Numbered from the stretch's first letter, positions 1-9,018 are shown. The stretch is 64,000 nt of DNA from DATBVX01 sp963695985 (GCA_963695985.1 CAVOIC010000001.1:80103-144102), one strand, 5' to 3'. Notes: generated from the letters alone by a model not told the origin. Numbers and translations: made by a program.

Positions 1-272
1 GACAGCAGGAGTGACTGGCCAGATTCGTCCGGCACCGATCCACCCGATAGACCCGTGTTGCCGCCCTGGGGCACGACGGGAATCCCACGCGCCGCGCACC
101 AGCGCACGACTGCAGCGACGTCGTCGGTCGTGTCGGGTTGCACAACGCAGCGCGCGCGGCCTGTCCACTTTTGGCGCCAGTCGGTCAGAAACGGTGCCAT
201 ATCTGACGGGTCGGTGAGGAGTCGGCCCGTGAACACTGCCCGCAGTGTGCCGAGATCAAGCGCGTCATTCAT
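1..272 (-). CDS. FAD-binding oxidoreductase (GlcD/VAO type), N-terminal part
   Basis: The reverse strand reads open from an ATG at 272 to the window edge, giving about 90 residues with no stop. The visible part contains the loop PQGGNTGLSGGS, which matches the pyrophosphate-binding loop of PCMH-type FAD domains found in glycolate oxidase GlcD, D-lactate dehydrogenase and D-2-hydroxyglutarate dehydrogenase. Members of this family oxidise 2-hydroxy acids to 2-oxo acids. The gene lies 60 bp downstream of the SDR at 333-1088 on the same strand and is probably the last visible gene of the leftward operon. The substrate cannot be read because the C-terminal cap domain is outside the window. Confidence 0.75.
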   Translation of the reverse strand, partial: MNDALDLGTLRAVFTGRLLTDPSDMAPFLTDWRQKWTGRARCVVQPDTTDDVAAVVRWCAARGIPVVPQGGNTGLSGGSVPDESGQSLLL

Positions 273-332
273 CACGGGCGGCCTTAGCAGTGACTTCCCA
301 CGGCTGGATACGTGGACCTGTGTCAGGTCGGA

Positions 333-1088
333 CTACTGCGGCCGATGTGCGGCTGTGAGCCCACCATCGATGATCCAGTCCTGACCATTGACATACGAGG
401 CCGCGCCAGAGAGGAGGAACGCGACGACCTCCGCAATTTCTTCCGGCCGACCGAATCGATGATTCGGAACCTGCGCTTTCATCGCCTCTGCGACTGATGG
501 TGGCAGGTCGCGCTCATTGAACTGTCCAGTGTTGACGTAGCCGGGGCTGACCGAATTGACGCGGATGTCGCGGGGTGCCAGTTCCACGGCCAAACCCTTG
601 ACCAGACAGGCGAGTGCCGCCTTAGTGGGCGAGTACAGCGTGGCCCCGGCCAGACCACGGTGGTAGGTCCACGAGGCATTGACGACGATAGCGCCGCCGT
701 CCCGCATCACCCCTAGAGCCTTCTGGATCGTGAAGAACGTTCCCTTGTAGTTGACACTTGTAAGGAAATCGAAGTCGCCTTCGGTCCACTGACTGAATGG
801 CTTGAAAAGCCCGAGCCCGGAGTTTGCAAACAGCACGTCGATTCTTCCGAACCGCGACTGGATCTTATCGACCAGAGCGTCGACGTCGGCGAGCCGGGCG
901 CCATCGGCGACCACTGGGACTACGGCGTCCTGCCTCGCAAAGTCGCGGTGGGCTGCATGCAGTTTCGCTTCGTGGCGGCCGGTGATAATGACGGTCGCGC
1001 CGTGCTGGTTCAGGAGTCTGGCCGTCGCCAGTCCGATCCCCGATGAACCCCCGGTGATCAGGGCAATCCGCTGTTCGAACCCAGGCAT
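333..1088 (-). CDS. Short-chain dehydrogenase/reductase (SDR)
   Basis: A 251-residue classical SDR, an NAD(P)-dependent oxidoreductase of hydroxyl or keto groups. It has the cofactor motif TGGSSGIG at residues 12-19, an FANSG variant of the NNAG motif near 88-92, and the catalytic set S139, Y152 and K156 (YSPTK). The C-terminal GGL segment is typical. I chose the ATG at 1088 because the family normally starts about ten residues before the glycine motif; a longer frame to 1169 would run into the LysR gene and adds non-homologous residues. It sits 32 bp downstream of the LysR gene on the same strand and is likely co-transcribed. The substrate is unknown. Confidence 0.85.
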   Translation of the reverse strand: MPGFEQRIALITGGSSGIGLATARLLNQHGATVIITGRHEAKLHAAHRDFARQDAVVPVVADGARLADVDALVDKIQSRFGRIDVLFANSGLGLFKPFSQWTEGDFDFLTSVNYKGTFFTIQKALGVMRDGGAIVVNASWTYHRGLAGATLYSPTKAALACLVKGLAVELAPRDIRVNSVSPGYVNTGQFNERDLPPSVAEAMKAQVPNHRFGRPEEIAEVVAFLLSGAASYVNGQDWIIDGGLTAAHRPQ

Positions 1089-1120
1089 TCCGCTGACCCG
1101 TTGAGTACGTGTTGGCCGAG

Positions 1121-2122
1121 TTACGGCGCTTGTTGGTGGAACGACTCGAGCGGAGCCGCCGACCGCCAAGTTCGAGTGTCGGTCTCGACTTTCCGAGGGC
1201 CACGTTCACGGCTCCTCAAGATGTCAATAAACCGATGGGCCACCGGCGGCAGGGTCCGGCCCTTGAGGTAGCTAATGCTCGGCTCACAGTAGAGCACGTC
1301 ACACTGATCCATGCGCAGCTCGACCAAGGTGCCTGTCGCGAGCTCTCTTTCAAAAAGCCTGCGAGGTCCACCGGTAATGTAGTTGGCCCGACTGACCAGG
1401 TTACGCAGCAGCGGGATGTTCCGGCACTGAATGCGATGGATCGCAGCGTAGTACGCCTGTGGCGACATATCGCTGGGTGCATGCTCGGTGAGCCAGACAC
1501 GCAGCCGCTCGCTCATCCTCGGCAGCGCCAATGGAAATTCGAGAAAGTCACTCGGCGCCACGCGCTTGTCGGCGGCGAGCGGGTGCTCCGGTCGACAGAC
1601 GAGGATGTTTTCGACTTTTCCGAGCGAGATGACCTCAAGGTCCGCCTCGTCCTGCAGCCGTGCGATGTCGACGACGAAAAGGTGCAGGTCACCCTGTCGC
1701 ACCAGTCTTGGCAGGTTGGACCAGTCGTCGACTATGACCTCGATGCGCACGTCCGGCAGTTCCTCAACAAGCATCGAAAGTGGCTCGGGGAGCACCGATT
1801 CGGCCATGATTGGCCCCGTCCCGATCTTCAGTTCGCCCCCGCACTGTTGCTCAAGCGAGTCCAGCCGGTGATTCATCTCATCGAGCTCGACGAATACTCG
1901 GTGCGCGTGTTCCAGGATCACTTCACAAGATGGCGTCGGTGCAATGACCCCGGCGTGCCGATCGAACAGCGTGACCCCAAGCATTGATTCGAGGTGCTGA
2001 ATGCTCTTGGTCAAGGCGGGCTGGGAAATGCAGAGTGATTCCGCGGCCCGACGGAAGTTCTTGTACCGATCGAGCTCGAGGATGTGTCTCAGCTGCCGCA
2101 TGTCCAGCATTCTCGAGGTCAT
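1121..2122 (-). CDS. LysR-family transcriptional regulator
   Basis: A 333-residue LysR-type regulator. The N-terminal winged helix-turn-helix (about residues 8-66) includes the segment RRAAESLCISQPALTKSIQ, the classic LysR recognition region, followed by a periplasmic-binding-protein-like effector domain. It is embedded in the leftward operon between the ThDP enzyme and the SDR rather than divergent from its targets, so it may control the operon from a promoter upstream of the enoyl-CoA hydratase gene. Such regulators usually respond to a pathway substrate or intermediate, often an aromatic acid; the ligand is not evident. The C-terminal ~30 residues are rich in Arg, Thr and Pro and look poorly conserved. 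Confidence 0.88.
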   Translation of the reverse strand: MTSRMLDMRQLRHILELDRYKNFRRAAESLCISQPALTKSIQHLESMLGVTLFDRHAGVIAPTPSCEVILEHAHRVFVELDEMNHRLDSLEQQCGGELKIGTGPIMAESVLPEPLSMLVEELPDVRIEVIVDDWSNLPRLVRQGDLHLFVVDIARLQDEADLEVISLGKVENILVCRPEHPLAADKRVAPSDFLEFPLALPRMSERLRVWLTEHAPSDMSPQAYYAAIHRIQCRNIPLLRNLVSRANYITGGPRRLFERELATGTLVELRMDQCDVLYCEPSISYLKGRTLPPVAHRFIDILRSRERGPRKVETDTRTWRSAAPLESFHQQAP

Positions 2123-2166
2123 TGTCTATCTCCCATTGTTTGAGGGGTCGCCACCTTGTCAGCTCA

Positions 2167-3852
2167 CTACATACTCTGACGGGTGGTGCCCTTGGACCTC
2201 AGTTCGGCGAGCCGTCGGAATGCGTTGATGCGTTCGAGACTCGTCTTGATGTCGACAACGACTGGCCCGTCCTGCTCGAGCGCCTCACGGATTACAGCGC
2301 TGACGTCACCCGGGGATGAAATCGTCAGCCCCGTGGCCCCGAAAGACCGCGCGAGCGCTGCAAAATCCGGATTCGATAGATTAGTCGCGATTACGCGCCC
2401 CGGGTACGCAGCCTCCTGGTGGGCGCGAATCACGCCATAGCTGCCATTGTTGGCGATCAGGATTTTGGGCGTCGCGCCAGTGGCCATCGCCGTAGCAAGC
2501 TCGTTGCCGGTCATCATGAATCCGCCGTCCCCAACGAGCGCTACGATCTGCCGCTCGGGGTAACGCAATGAGGCGGCGACCGCGGCTGGCACTGCCAGGC
2601 CCATCGAGCCACCTACTGCGCCGACCATATCCTGTGTCGCGCGAAACCGAACGTGAGCGTGAATCCAAGAGACGAAATTGCCCGCGTCGAGCGTAACGAT
2701 CGCGTCGTCGGCAAGCCGGCGGCCAAGCTCCAGTGCGACTCGCCCAAAATCGACCCCGTCGTCCATGTCGGCCGGTGTGTAGCTCGACAATTGGTCGCGT
2801 ACCGCTCGAAGTCTTTCGATCCATGCTAGCCGCCGCGGTTGACCGCGCGGCGGTTGCGCGCAAATGGCGGCGAGCACGGGCTGCGCGTTCGCGACAATGG
2901 GCAGCTCGGTCCTGTGATTGCGGCCTACGACTGCGGCATCCGGATAGATGTGGATCAGCGCCTGGGCCGGTGTCGGTGCCAACGGGAACCGATAACGCTG
3001 TGTGCTGATGTCCCCGAGTCGAGTGCCAAGGCCGATGATCAGATCGGCCTCCGCGAGTACCTTGGCGAGCGCCGGAGGGACGATGAATCCGATGTGGCCG
3101 ATCCAGTGGTCATGATCGTTGGGGAATACGCATTGATGCTTGTTGGTTGCAGCGACCGGCACTGACCAAGACTCGCTGAACGCCAGCAACTCGGACCGCG
3201 CTGCGCGCGGCTCGCAGTCGCCCCCCGCGAGCACCATCGGACGCTCGGAGCGCGCTACCATCTCGGCGAGCGCCTGGACGTCGACTTGACCGGGAGCCAT
3301 CGGGCGGGCGGGCCGCGCCGCCGCGATGGATGCCTGCGTGCGTTCCTCAAACACGTCCTCGGGCACAGAAATGACAACCGGTCCGGGCGTGCCCGCGGTG
3401 GCTTCGTGTACAGCACGGGCAACGAATTCGGACACACGTGAAGGGTCACGGACTTCAATGGTCCATTTGGCAAGGTCCGAATACGTTTTGATGTAGTCGA
3501 CTTCCTGAAAGGCGCCACGACCCAGATTCGACCGCTCGACCTGACCAATGATGAAGATGACTGGCACGGCGTCTTGCTGGGCCACATGCACAGCCAGCGT
3601 CGCGTTGGCGGCGCCCGGGCCTCTGGATACGAAACATGCACCGACCTTTCCGGTGAGGCGTGCGTCCGCGACGGCCATAAGACCAGCGCCCCCTTCGTGC
3701 CGACAGCACACAAGATCGATGGCCGGCTCGTCGTAGAAGGCATCCAGGGCAGCGATGTAGCTTTCGCCGGGAACGCAGAAGACACGATCGACACCCGCCG
3801 TTCGGAGCGTTTTGACCAGCGCTTGTGCACCGGTGATGAAGAGTGTCGACAT
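2167..3852 (-). CDS. Thiamine-diphosphate enzyme, acetolactate synthase-like
   Basis: A 561-residue ThDP-dependent enzyme with the three-domain order of the acetolactate synthase / benzaldehyde lyase / benzoylformate decarboxylase group. The catalytic glutamate that activates the cofactor is E53 (CCRHEGG). The GPGA loop lies near residues 78-81 (SRGPGAAN). The ThDP/Mg motif runs from GDG at 441-443 to NNG at about 468-470. It begins 54 bp after the enoyl-CoA hydratase stop, in the same operon. No acetolactate synthase small subunit is adjacent, so a catabolic carboligase, decarboxylase or lyase role is more likely than branched-chain amino acid synthesis. The substrate is inferred only from the catabolic setting. 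Confidence 0.85.
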   Translation of the reverse strand: MSTLFITGAQALVKTLRTAGVDRVFCVPGESYIAALDAFYDEPAIDLVCCRHEGGAGLMAVADARLTGKVGACFVSRGPGAANATLAVHVAQQDAVPVIFIIGQVERSNLGRGAFQEVDYIKTYSDLAKWTIEVRDPSRVSEFVARAVHEATAGTPGPVVISVPEDVFEERTQASIAAARPARPMAPGQVDVQALAEMVARSERPMVLAGGDCEPRAARSELLAFSESWSVPVAATNKHQCVFPNDHDHWIGHIGFIVPPALAKVLAEADLIIGLGTRLGDISTQRYRFPLAPTPAQALIHIYPDAAVVGRNHRTELPIVANAQPVLAAICAQPPRGQPRRLAWIERLRAVRDQLSSYTPADMDDGVDFGRVALELGRRLADDAIVTLDAGNFVSWIHAHVRFRATQDMVGAVGGSMGLAVPAAVAASLRYPERQIVALVGDGGFMMTGNELATAMATGATPKILIANNGSYGVIRAHQEAAYPGRVIATNLSNPDFAALARSFGATGLTISSPGDVSAVIREALEQDGPVVVDIKTSLERINAFRRLAELRSKGTTRQSM

Positions 3853-3906
3853 GAGAACTCAGCCTCGCGCGAATTCGGCCGCAGGTCGCGGTTCTGCTGA
3901 CAATCG

Positions 3907-4713
3907 TTAGATGCCCCGGAACTTGGGCGTCCGTTTGCTGGCAAAGGCAGCCAAACCCTCCGCCCGATCCCAGGACGATCGGTGCAGCTTTAGCATCTCC
4001 TTCTCATTGGTTAGCGCCTGTTCCAACGAGACCAGTAATGCGCGGTCTACAAGAGTCTTCATGCGCTTCAGCCCGAGCGGCGAGCGACTCGCTATCCTGG
4101 CAGCCAGTCGGTTGACCGCGTCGTGGAATTCTTCAGGCAAAAAGACACACTGTATCAATCCGCATGCGAGCAGCCGCTCAGCTTCGATCAGGTCGCCGGT
4201 GAATGACAGCCACTTCGCTGCGGCGGCGCCGATGCGGCGTGGCAACCGTGCCGATGCTCCGCCGCCGGGCAGGAGTCCGTAGCGGGCGTGGCCATCGCCT
4301 ACCCGCGCATCGGTCCGCGCGACGATCAAGTCAGCGCACAGCGCCAACTCCAGACCGGCCCCGAGTGTCGTTCCGTTGAGGGCGGCGATGACCGGGAATG
4401 GCAATCGCTCAATCCGATTCAGCACCTCGTTCACGTCCTCGATGAATCGTTCCAGTTGACGCTCACGATCATTGTCGTCCTCACCGCCTACGAATCCGAG
4501 ATCAGAGCCGCTGCAGAAGGAATCGCCGGCTCCGGTCAGCACGATTGAGCGAATAGCCGAGTCCGCTTCGATTGCATCGAGTGCAGTGCGCAGTGACGCC
4601 AACAACGTGGGATTAACGGAGTTCAGAGCAGCCGGCCGATTCAACGTGAGCCACACGACGTGGTCCCTACGCTCGATCAGAAGTTCGTCCGAGCCGGGTA
4701 TGCTGCTCGCCAT
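3907..4713 (-). CDS. Enoyl-CoA hydratase/isomerase family protein
   Basis: A 268-residue crotonase-fold protein. The oxyanion-hole segments are FCSGSDLG (about residues 66-73) and GTTLGAGLEL (about 113-122). At the position where rat mitochondrial enoyl-CoA hydratase has its first catalytic glutamate (PE before the glycine-proline loop) this protein has GH (DGHARYGLLPGGG), so simple hydratase activity is doubtful; the family also includes isomerases, lyases and hydrolases. I chose the ATG at 4713; an in-frame GTG at 4773 adds 20 residues with no family resemblance. It is the first gene of the leftward operon and is divergent from the NTF2-like gene at 4864. Confidence 0.85.
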   Translation of the reverse strand: MASSIPGSDELLIERRDHVVWLTLNRPAALNSVNPTLLASLRTALDAIEADSAIRSIVLTGAGDSFCSGSDLGFVGGEDDNDRERQLERFIEDVNEVLNRIERLPFPVIAALNGTTLGAGLELALCADLIVARTDARVGDGHARYGLLPGGGASARLPRRIGAAAAKWLSFTGDLIEAERLLACGLIQCVFLPEEFHDAVNRLAARIASRSPLGLKRMKTLVDRALLVSLEQALTNEKEMLKLHRSSWDRAEGLAAFASKRTPKFRGI

Positions 4714-4863
4714 GGCGATTGAGTTCGTTGACTGTGACCGCGATGCATTGCATATTGCCACTGTCATACTCACTGGTCAAAAAAACAACCAACGCGTCCA
4801 TACTGATGGTAGTTTCGCAAGGACCGTGTTCGGCGGTCCGCGGCGACGAACAGAGGTATTCGC

Positions 4864-5445
4864 ATGAGCCGAGAGAGTCTATATGCGGTGGTTGTGCTGT
4901 TGGCGGTCGTGGCCTTCGGTGTGGCCGGCCCTGCCATCGCGGATCCACCCGAGCAACACAACGGTCGTCCCGGCGTTTACCCCGCGGATTTCGGCATGAC
5001 GCTGGACCAGCAGGGTGCACGCAAGTTTACCGCCAACGACATCAGAAGCTTCGTGTATCACGTGTTCTCGATGTACGAGCGGGCCACCAGCAATACCCGA
5101 CGCGTGGGCCCGGAGGCGTTCCGGCTTTTCGTTGATGACAACGTGCGCATCGATTTTCCTGACTACAAGATCGCGAACTGGTCCCAATTCGTCGAATGGC
5201 ACAAATGGATTCATGGGCGCCTGATCGGCGATGACCATGTACTTGGGCCGATCGAAGTCAAGTTCATGAGCGACGGCAGCTATCAGGTGCACTTCGTGGT
5301 CGTGTGGCGGGCACTGTTCAAGACGGGCGAGTACACAGAGGCCCGAATTGAGCAGACCTGGAGGCTGCGTGAGCAGGAGGACCGGGACCTCCCAGTCATT
5401 GAGACTTATGTGGCGAAGATCGCCGACCCTCGCGTCCTTGACTGA
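4864..5445 (+). CDS. Exported NTF2/SnoaL-like protein
   Basis: A 193-residue protein with a clear signal peptide: hydrophobic residues about 7-25 ending in PAIA before DPPEQ. The mature part (about 45-180) has the alternating aromatic and charged pattern of SnoaL/NTF2-like alpha+beta barrels, with YHVFSMYERA and several His/Asp residues around a possible pocket. This fold covers ketosteroid isomerase, polyketide cyclases, dehydratases and ring-hydroxylating dioxygenase small subunits, so no reaction can be assigned from sequence alone. Periplasmic location is inferred from the signal. It is the first gene of the rightward cluster, 135 bp before the thiolase-like gene. Confidence 0.7.
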   Translation: MSRESLYAVVVLLAVVAFGVAGPAIADPPEQHNGRPGVYPADFGMTLDQQGARKFTANDIRSFVYHVFSMYERATSNTRRVGPEAFRLFVDDNVRIDFPDYKIANWSQFVEWHKWIHGRLIGDDHVLGPIEVKFMSDGSYQVHFVVVWRALFKTGEYTEARIEQTWRLREQEDRDLPVIETYVAKIADPRVLD

Positions 5446-5580
5446 GTAAGCACCTCACGAAGCAACTTGGGTTCACACTCTGCTGCCTAGTCAGTTCACA
5501 TACCAGAGGGTATGATTCCTGTCGCTCGGGTCGGTCATGGTCGAATGCCCGGGCAAGTACATTTGGAACGGGAGCGGTCG

Positions 5581-6756
5581 ATGGGACGCGCGTCGAGGGC
5601 CTTTATCGTCGGCGTTGGCGAAAGCGCGTATACGAGATGGGGCGCGATGACGGACCAAAGCGAATTGGGTATGGCGCTTGAGTCCGTCACGGCCGCGGCC
5701 AGGGATGCCGGCATCGCCACGAGCGACATCGACGGGTTCGCTTCCTACTCCAACGACGCCAATCTTCCCGCGCAGATGCAGCTCGGCCTCGGCGTTCCGA
5801 TGTTGCGCCACGCGTCGATGGTGTGGGGCGGAGGTGGAGGCGGGTTGCTCGGAGCTGTCGCCCACGCTGTCGCGGCGGTCGAAGCGGGCCATGCAAACTG
5901 CATCGCCGTGTTTCGCGCGCTCGCTCAGGGCCAGCGCGGACGGCTGGGCCAGGGCGGCAAGGCCGGTCCGACATTCAATGCGACGGCGCCGTTCGGGCTA
6001 CTGATTCCCGCCCAGCAGGCTGCACTGATGATGCGGCGTCACTTTCATGATCATGGCACCTCACCAGACACGCTGGCCGAAATCGCCGTAGTGTGTCGCG
6101 AGAACGCGCAAGCGAACCCGAAAGCACTGATGTGCGGCCGACCGATGGATCGGGCTGCTTATTTCGAATCCCGCATGATATCCGATCCCCTACGCCTGTT
6201 TGATTGCTGCCTTGAGAGCGATGCAGCGGCGGCCGTGCTGGTAACGACAGCTGATCGAGCGAAGGACCTGCGCGCCGTGCCAGTAGAGATCCTGGCGGTC
6301 GGCGTCGGCGGTGGGCAGGCTTGGGGCATGGGATTTCTGGGCGGCCACAACATGCCGGTCGAGCGCTATTCGCACGGCAATGCGAATGAACTCGGGGCCG
6401 AACTCTTCGCTCGCGCGGGCATCGCGCCCGACGACGTCGATGTTGCTCAGCTGTACGACGCATTCACTCCGATGGTCGTGCAGGCACTCGGCGACTACGG
6501 CTTCTGCGCGCACGATGAGGTGGCCCAATTCGTGGCGAGTGGTGCACTGCGCCGGGGCGGCTCCCTGCCGATCAACACATCCGGGGGCTCCCTATCTGAA
6601 GCATACGTGCACGGAATGAATCTGCTGATCGAACTCGTTCGCCAGCTCAGGGGCGAAGCCTTGAATCAGGTCGAGCATGCGCAGCTGGGGTTCATTGCCG
6701 GCGGCCCAGGCGTGGCGCCGACAAGCGCGGCGGTGCTCGCAAGGCGCTCCCCTTGA
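5581..6756 (+). CDS. Thiolase-fold lipid-transfer-type protein, probable Ltp2-like retro-aldolase subunit
   Basis: A 391-residue thiolase-superfamily protein of the SCP-x/Ltp branch. The nucleophilic cysteine region is replaced by a glycine run (WGGGGGGLL, residues 82-90) and the NxHGG histidine region reads NTSGG (332-336), so Claisen thiolysis is unlikely. Tyrosines Y292 (QLYDAF) and Y342 (SEAYVHG) are 50 residues apart, the same spacing as the two active-site tyrosines described for the Ltp2 steroid side-chain aldolase (Y294 and Y344). Its stop overlaps the start of a DUF35 gene, the usual Ltp2 partner. I chose the ATG at 5581, preceded by GGGAGCGG; an in-frame ATG at 5512 lacks homology. 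Retro-aldol cleavage of a 3-hydroxyacyl-CoA is inferred. Confidence 0.82.
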   Translation: MGRASRAFIVGVGESAYTRWGAMTDQSELGMALESVTAAARDAGIATSDIDGFASYSNDANLPAQMQLGLGVPMLRHASMVWGGGGGGLLGAVAHAVAAVEAGHANCIAVFRALAQGQRGRLGQGGKAGPTFNATAPFGLLIPAQQAALMMRRHFHDHGTSPDTLAEIAVVCRENAQANPKALMCGRPMDRAAYFESRMISDPLRLFDCCLESDAAAAVLVTTADRAKDLRAVPVEILAVGVGGGQAWGMGFLGGHNMPVERYSHGNANELGAELFARAGIAPDDVDVAQLYDAFTPMVVQALGDYGFCAHDEVAQFVASGALRRGGSLPINTSGGSLSEAYVHGMNLLIELVRQLRGEALNQVEHAQLGFIAGGPGVAPTSAAVLARRSP

Positions 6757-7184
6757 GCTACCTGAGCACAAACATGCCGGCTCCGGTGCCCGATATCGAT
6801 GACGCGCCGTTCTGGGAGGCCGCTGCGCGCCAGCGACTTATTTTCCAACGCTGCGTCAGCTGCAACACGCATCGGCATCCACCATCGCCGATGTGCCCGA
6901 ACTGCCAATCGGCCCGAAGTGAGTGGACTGAAGCGCCGCCAAGAGGTGAGCTTTTCTCCTATACCGTCACTCACGTCGCGCCACATCCGGAACTTCGAGA
7001 TCGGACGCCTTATGTGGTCGCCCTTGTTTGCTTCCCGACGCTCGACAACGTGCGCATCGTGACCAACATAGTCGATGCAGCGCCGGAGGAGCTTCAGATC
7101 GGCGTCGAAGTTGAGCTCGCGTGGGAGCCGATTGGCGCGGAAATGTGGGTTCCGCGATTCAAATTTGTGAGGGGCCCTCGGTAG
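6753..7184 (+). CDS. DUF35 OB-fold / zinc-ribbon acyl-CoA-associated protein
   Basis: A 143-residue single-domain DUF35 protein. An N-terminal rubredoxin-like zinc ribbon holds two Cys pairs (CVSC near 34-37 and CPNC near 48-51), followed by an OB-fold (about 60-140). DUF35 proteins form complexes with thiolase-fold partners and are needed for their activity, for example with Ltp2 aldolase in sterol side-chain degradation. The start could be the TTG at 6753, overlapping the stop of the thiolase-like gene (TTGA), or the ATG at 6774; the zinc ribbon is complete with either. The overlap argues for tight coupling and a two-protein complex. Confidence 0.85.
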   Translation: MSYLSTNMPAPVPDIDDAPFWEAAARQRLIFQRCVSCNTHRHPPSPMCPNCQSARSEWTEAPPRGELFSYTVTHVAPHPELRDRTPYVVALVCFPTLDNVRIVTNIVDAAPEELQIGVEVELAWEPIGAEMWVPRFKFVRGPR

Positions 7185-7196
7185 AGGGCTGGCGCG

Positions 7197-8183
7197 GTGA
7201 AAGCGGTACTAATGAGGCAACACGGGTCGCTTGATGGTCTATACATAGGCGATCTGCGCGAGCCCGTGCCCGGGGCCGGCGACCTGTTGATTAGCGTAAA
7301 GGCCGCAGGCGTCAATCCGGCAGACTGGAAGATCATCGAACGAGGATTTCCAGGCTGGACGTATCCGAAGGCGATCGGCCTCGATGTTGCCGGCGTCGTT
7401 GCGGCTACCGGGGCGGGGGTCACCGGCTTTGTGCCGGGAGACCGGGTCTACTACCACGGAAGCTTCGCGGGTCTGGGCGCTTATGCGGAACAGGTTGTCA
7501 CACCCAGCCATGTCGTCGCCAAACTGCCCGACTCGGTCGCATATGAGGTCGCGGCAGCGATTCCGACCGCAGGCTTTACCGCCTTTCAAGTTATCGAAGA
7601 GCGCTTTCGCCTCGGGCCACAGAACATCGCATTGATTCATGCTGGGGCCGGAGGTGTGGGCGGGATTGCCATCCAATTGACGAAGCGCAAGCGCGCGACC
7701 GTCATTACCACGTGTTCTGCCGAGAACGCGAGCTACGTTCGGCGCCTCGGCGCCGATCACCACGTCGACTATGTCAAAGAGGATCTCGCAAAGCGCGTTG
7801 CGGAGCTGACCAATGGGCGCGGCGTTGACGCGATCCTCGACACGGTCGGTCCTAGTGTGGGCGGCAGGGCGATCGCCATGCTCGCCTTCCAGGGCCATCT
7901 AGCGTGTTGCGCGGGTCTGCCTGATTTAGCGTCGCTGCAACCGTTGCCGCGTGGTGTACAGATCGCGGACATTGCTCTGGGTTGGGCGTATCTGAGCGGG
8001 GATACGCGGGCACAGACGAGGCTAGCGCACTACGGCGAGGAGATGGCCAAGCTCGTGGCTGCAGGCGCGGTGGATCCCATGATCGCAGAAGTGGTCGAAT
8101 TCGATCGGGCCATCGACGCGCTCAAGAGAAGCAGATTGGGTCGCCAGCGCGGCAAGCTCGTGATCCGCGTGGCGTCAGCGTGA
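7197..8183 (+). CDS. Zinc-free MDR quinone oxidoreductase / enoyl reductase family protein
   Basis: A 328-residue medium-chain dehydrogenase/reductase of the quinone oxidoreductase branch, which uses NADPH to reduce quinones or enones. The N-terminal GroES-like domain has VNPADWKIIERG, and the Rossmann motif is HAGAGGVGG at about residues 149-157. No structural or catalytic zinc cysteines are seen, which separates it from true alcohol dehydrogenases. The start is a GTG at 7197, 12 bp after the DUF35 stop, so it is likely in the same transcript. A role in reducing an alpha,beta-unsaturated intermediate of the pathway is plausible but not shown by the sequence. Confidence 0.85.
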   Translation: MKAVLMRQHGSLDGLYIGDLREPVPGAGDLLISVKAAGVNPADWKIIERGFPGWTYPKAIGLDVAGVVAATGAGVTGFVPGDRVYYHGSFAGLGAYAEQVVTPSHVVAKLPDSVAYEVAAAIPTAGFTAFQVIEERFRLGPQNIALIHAGAGGVGGIAIQLTKRKRATVITTCSAENASYVRRLGADHHVDYVKEDLAKRVAELTNGRGVDAILDTVGPSVGGRAIAMLAFQGHLACCAGLPDLASLQPLPRGVQIADIALGWAYLSGDTRAQTRLAHYGEEMAKLVAAGAVDPMIAEVVEFDRAIDALKRSRLGRQRGKLVIRVASA

Positions 8184-8199
8184 ACCTGGGGTGCGACGA

Positions 8200-8991
8200 A
8201 TGAACGACAACTTCGATATGGGGGGTCGAGTGGTGCTGGTGACAGGCGCCGGTCAGGGCGTCGGCCTGCGGACGGCAGAGCTGCTGGCTGAACACCATTC
8301 GGGCGCTGTTGTGGTGAATGACTATCATCTGGAACGCGCAAAGGCGGCGGCCGCTCGCATTGAATCCCTCGGTGTCCGCGCACTGGCAGTTCAGGCCGAC
8401 GTCGGCGATTTCGCCCAGGTGCAGGCGATGTTCCGCGCGGCACACGAGAAATTCGGTCGCGTCGATGTGCTGGTAAACAACGCGGGAAACGCCGGTCCAA
8501 TCGCGGATACGGCGGCTCACATGAATCAATTCTGGGAAACGACGCCGCAAGAGTGGCAGCTGTGGCTGCACACCAATCTCTACGGCGTCATGATGTGCAC
8601 CCACGCAGCGATGCCGGGTATGGTCGAGCGCAACTACGGCAGGATCGTAACCGTCATTTCGGACGCCGGCCGTCTGGGCGAGCCACATCTTGCCGTCTAT
8701 TCGGCCGCGAAGGGAGGAGCCGCGTCGTTCATGCGCGCGATCGCGAAAGCAGGCGCGCGCTACGGCATTGCCGCGAACTGCGTCTCTCTGGGTGCGATGT
8801 CGACGCCGGCGCTGGAGGCACGATTGTCGGATCCCGAGCGACGCAAGAAGATACTGAGCCACTATCTGGTGCGCCGGTTGGGAACGGCCGACGACGCCGC
8901 GCTGGCCATTCTTTATCTCGCGTCCGACGCCGCTTCTTGGGTTACCGGACAGACCCTTCCGGTGAACGGCGGCTATGCGCTCTCCATGTAA
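8200..8991 (+). CDS. Short-chain dehydrogenase/reductase
   Basis: A 263-residue classical SDR with TGAGQGVG near residues 14-21, NNAGN near 90, and the catalytic YSAAK near 167-171 preceded by VISDAG. Its C-terminus reads GQTLPVNGGYALSM. The ATG at 8200 lies about nine bases after CTGGGG and is preferred to an in-frame GTG at 8191. The gene follows the MDR gene by 16 bp. In a beta-oxidation-like pathway such an enzyme could oxidise the 3-hydroxyacyl-CoA, but the family is too broad to assign a substrate. The residues before the catalytic Tyr (GRLGEPHLAV) suit a bulky ligand. Confidence 0.85.
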   Translation: MNDNFDMGGRVVLVTGAGQGVGLRTAELLAEHHSGAVVVNDYHLERAKAAAARIESLGVRALAVQADVGDFAQVQAMFRAAHEKFGRVDVLVNNAGNAGPIADTAAHMNQFWETTPQEWQLWLHTNLYGVMMCTHAAMPGMVERNYGRIVTVISDAGRLGEPHLAVYSAAKGGAASFMRAIAKAGARYGIAANCVSLGAMSTPALEARLSDPERRKKILSHYLVRRLGTADDAALAILYLASDAASWVTGQTLPVNGGYALSM

Positions 8992-9018
8992 CTCTCCGAA
9001 ATAGCCGCGACATCCACC

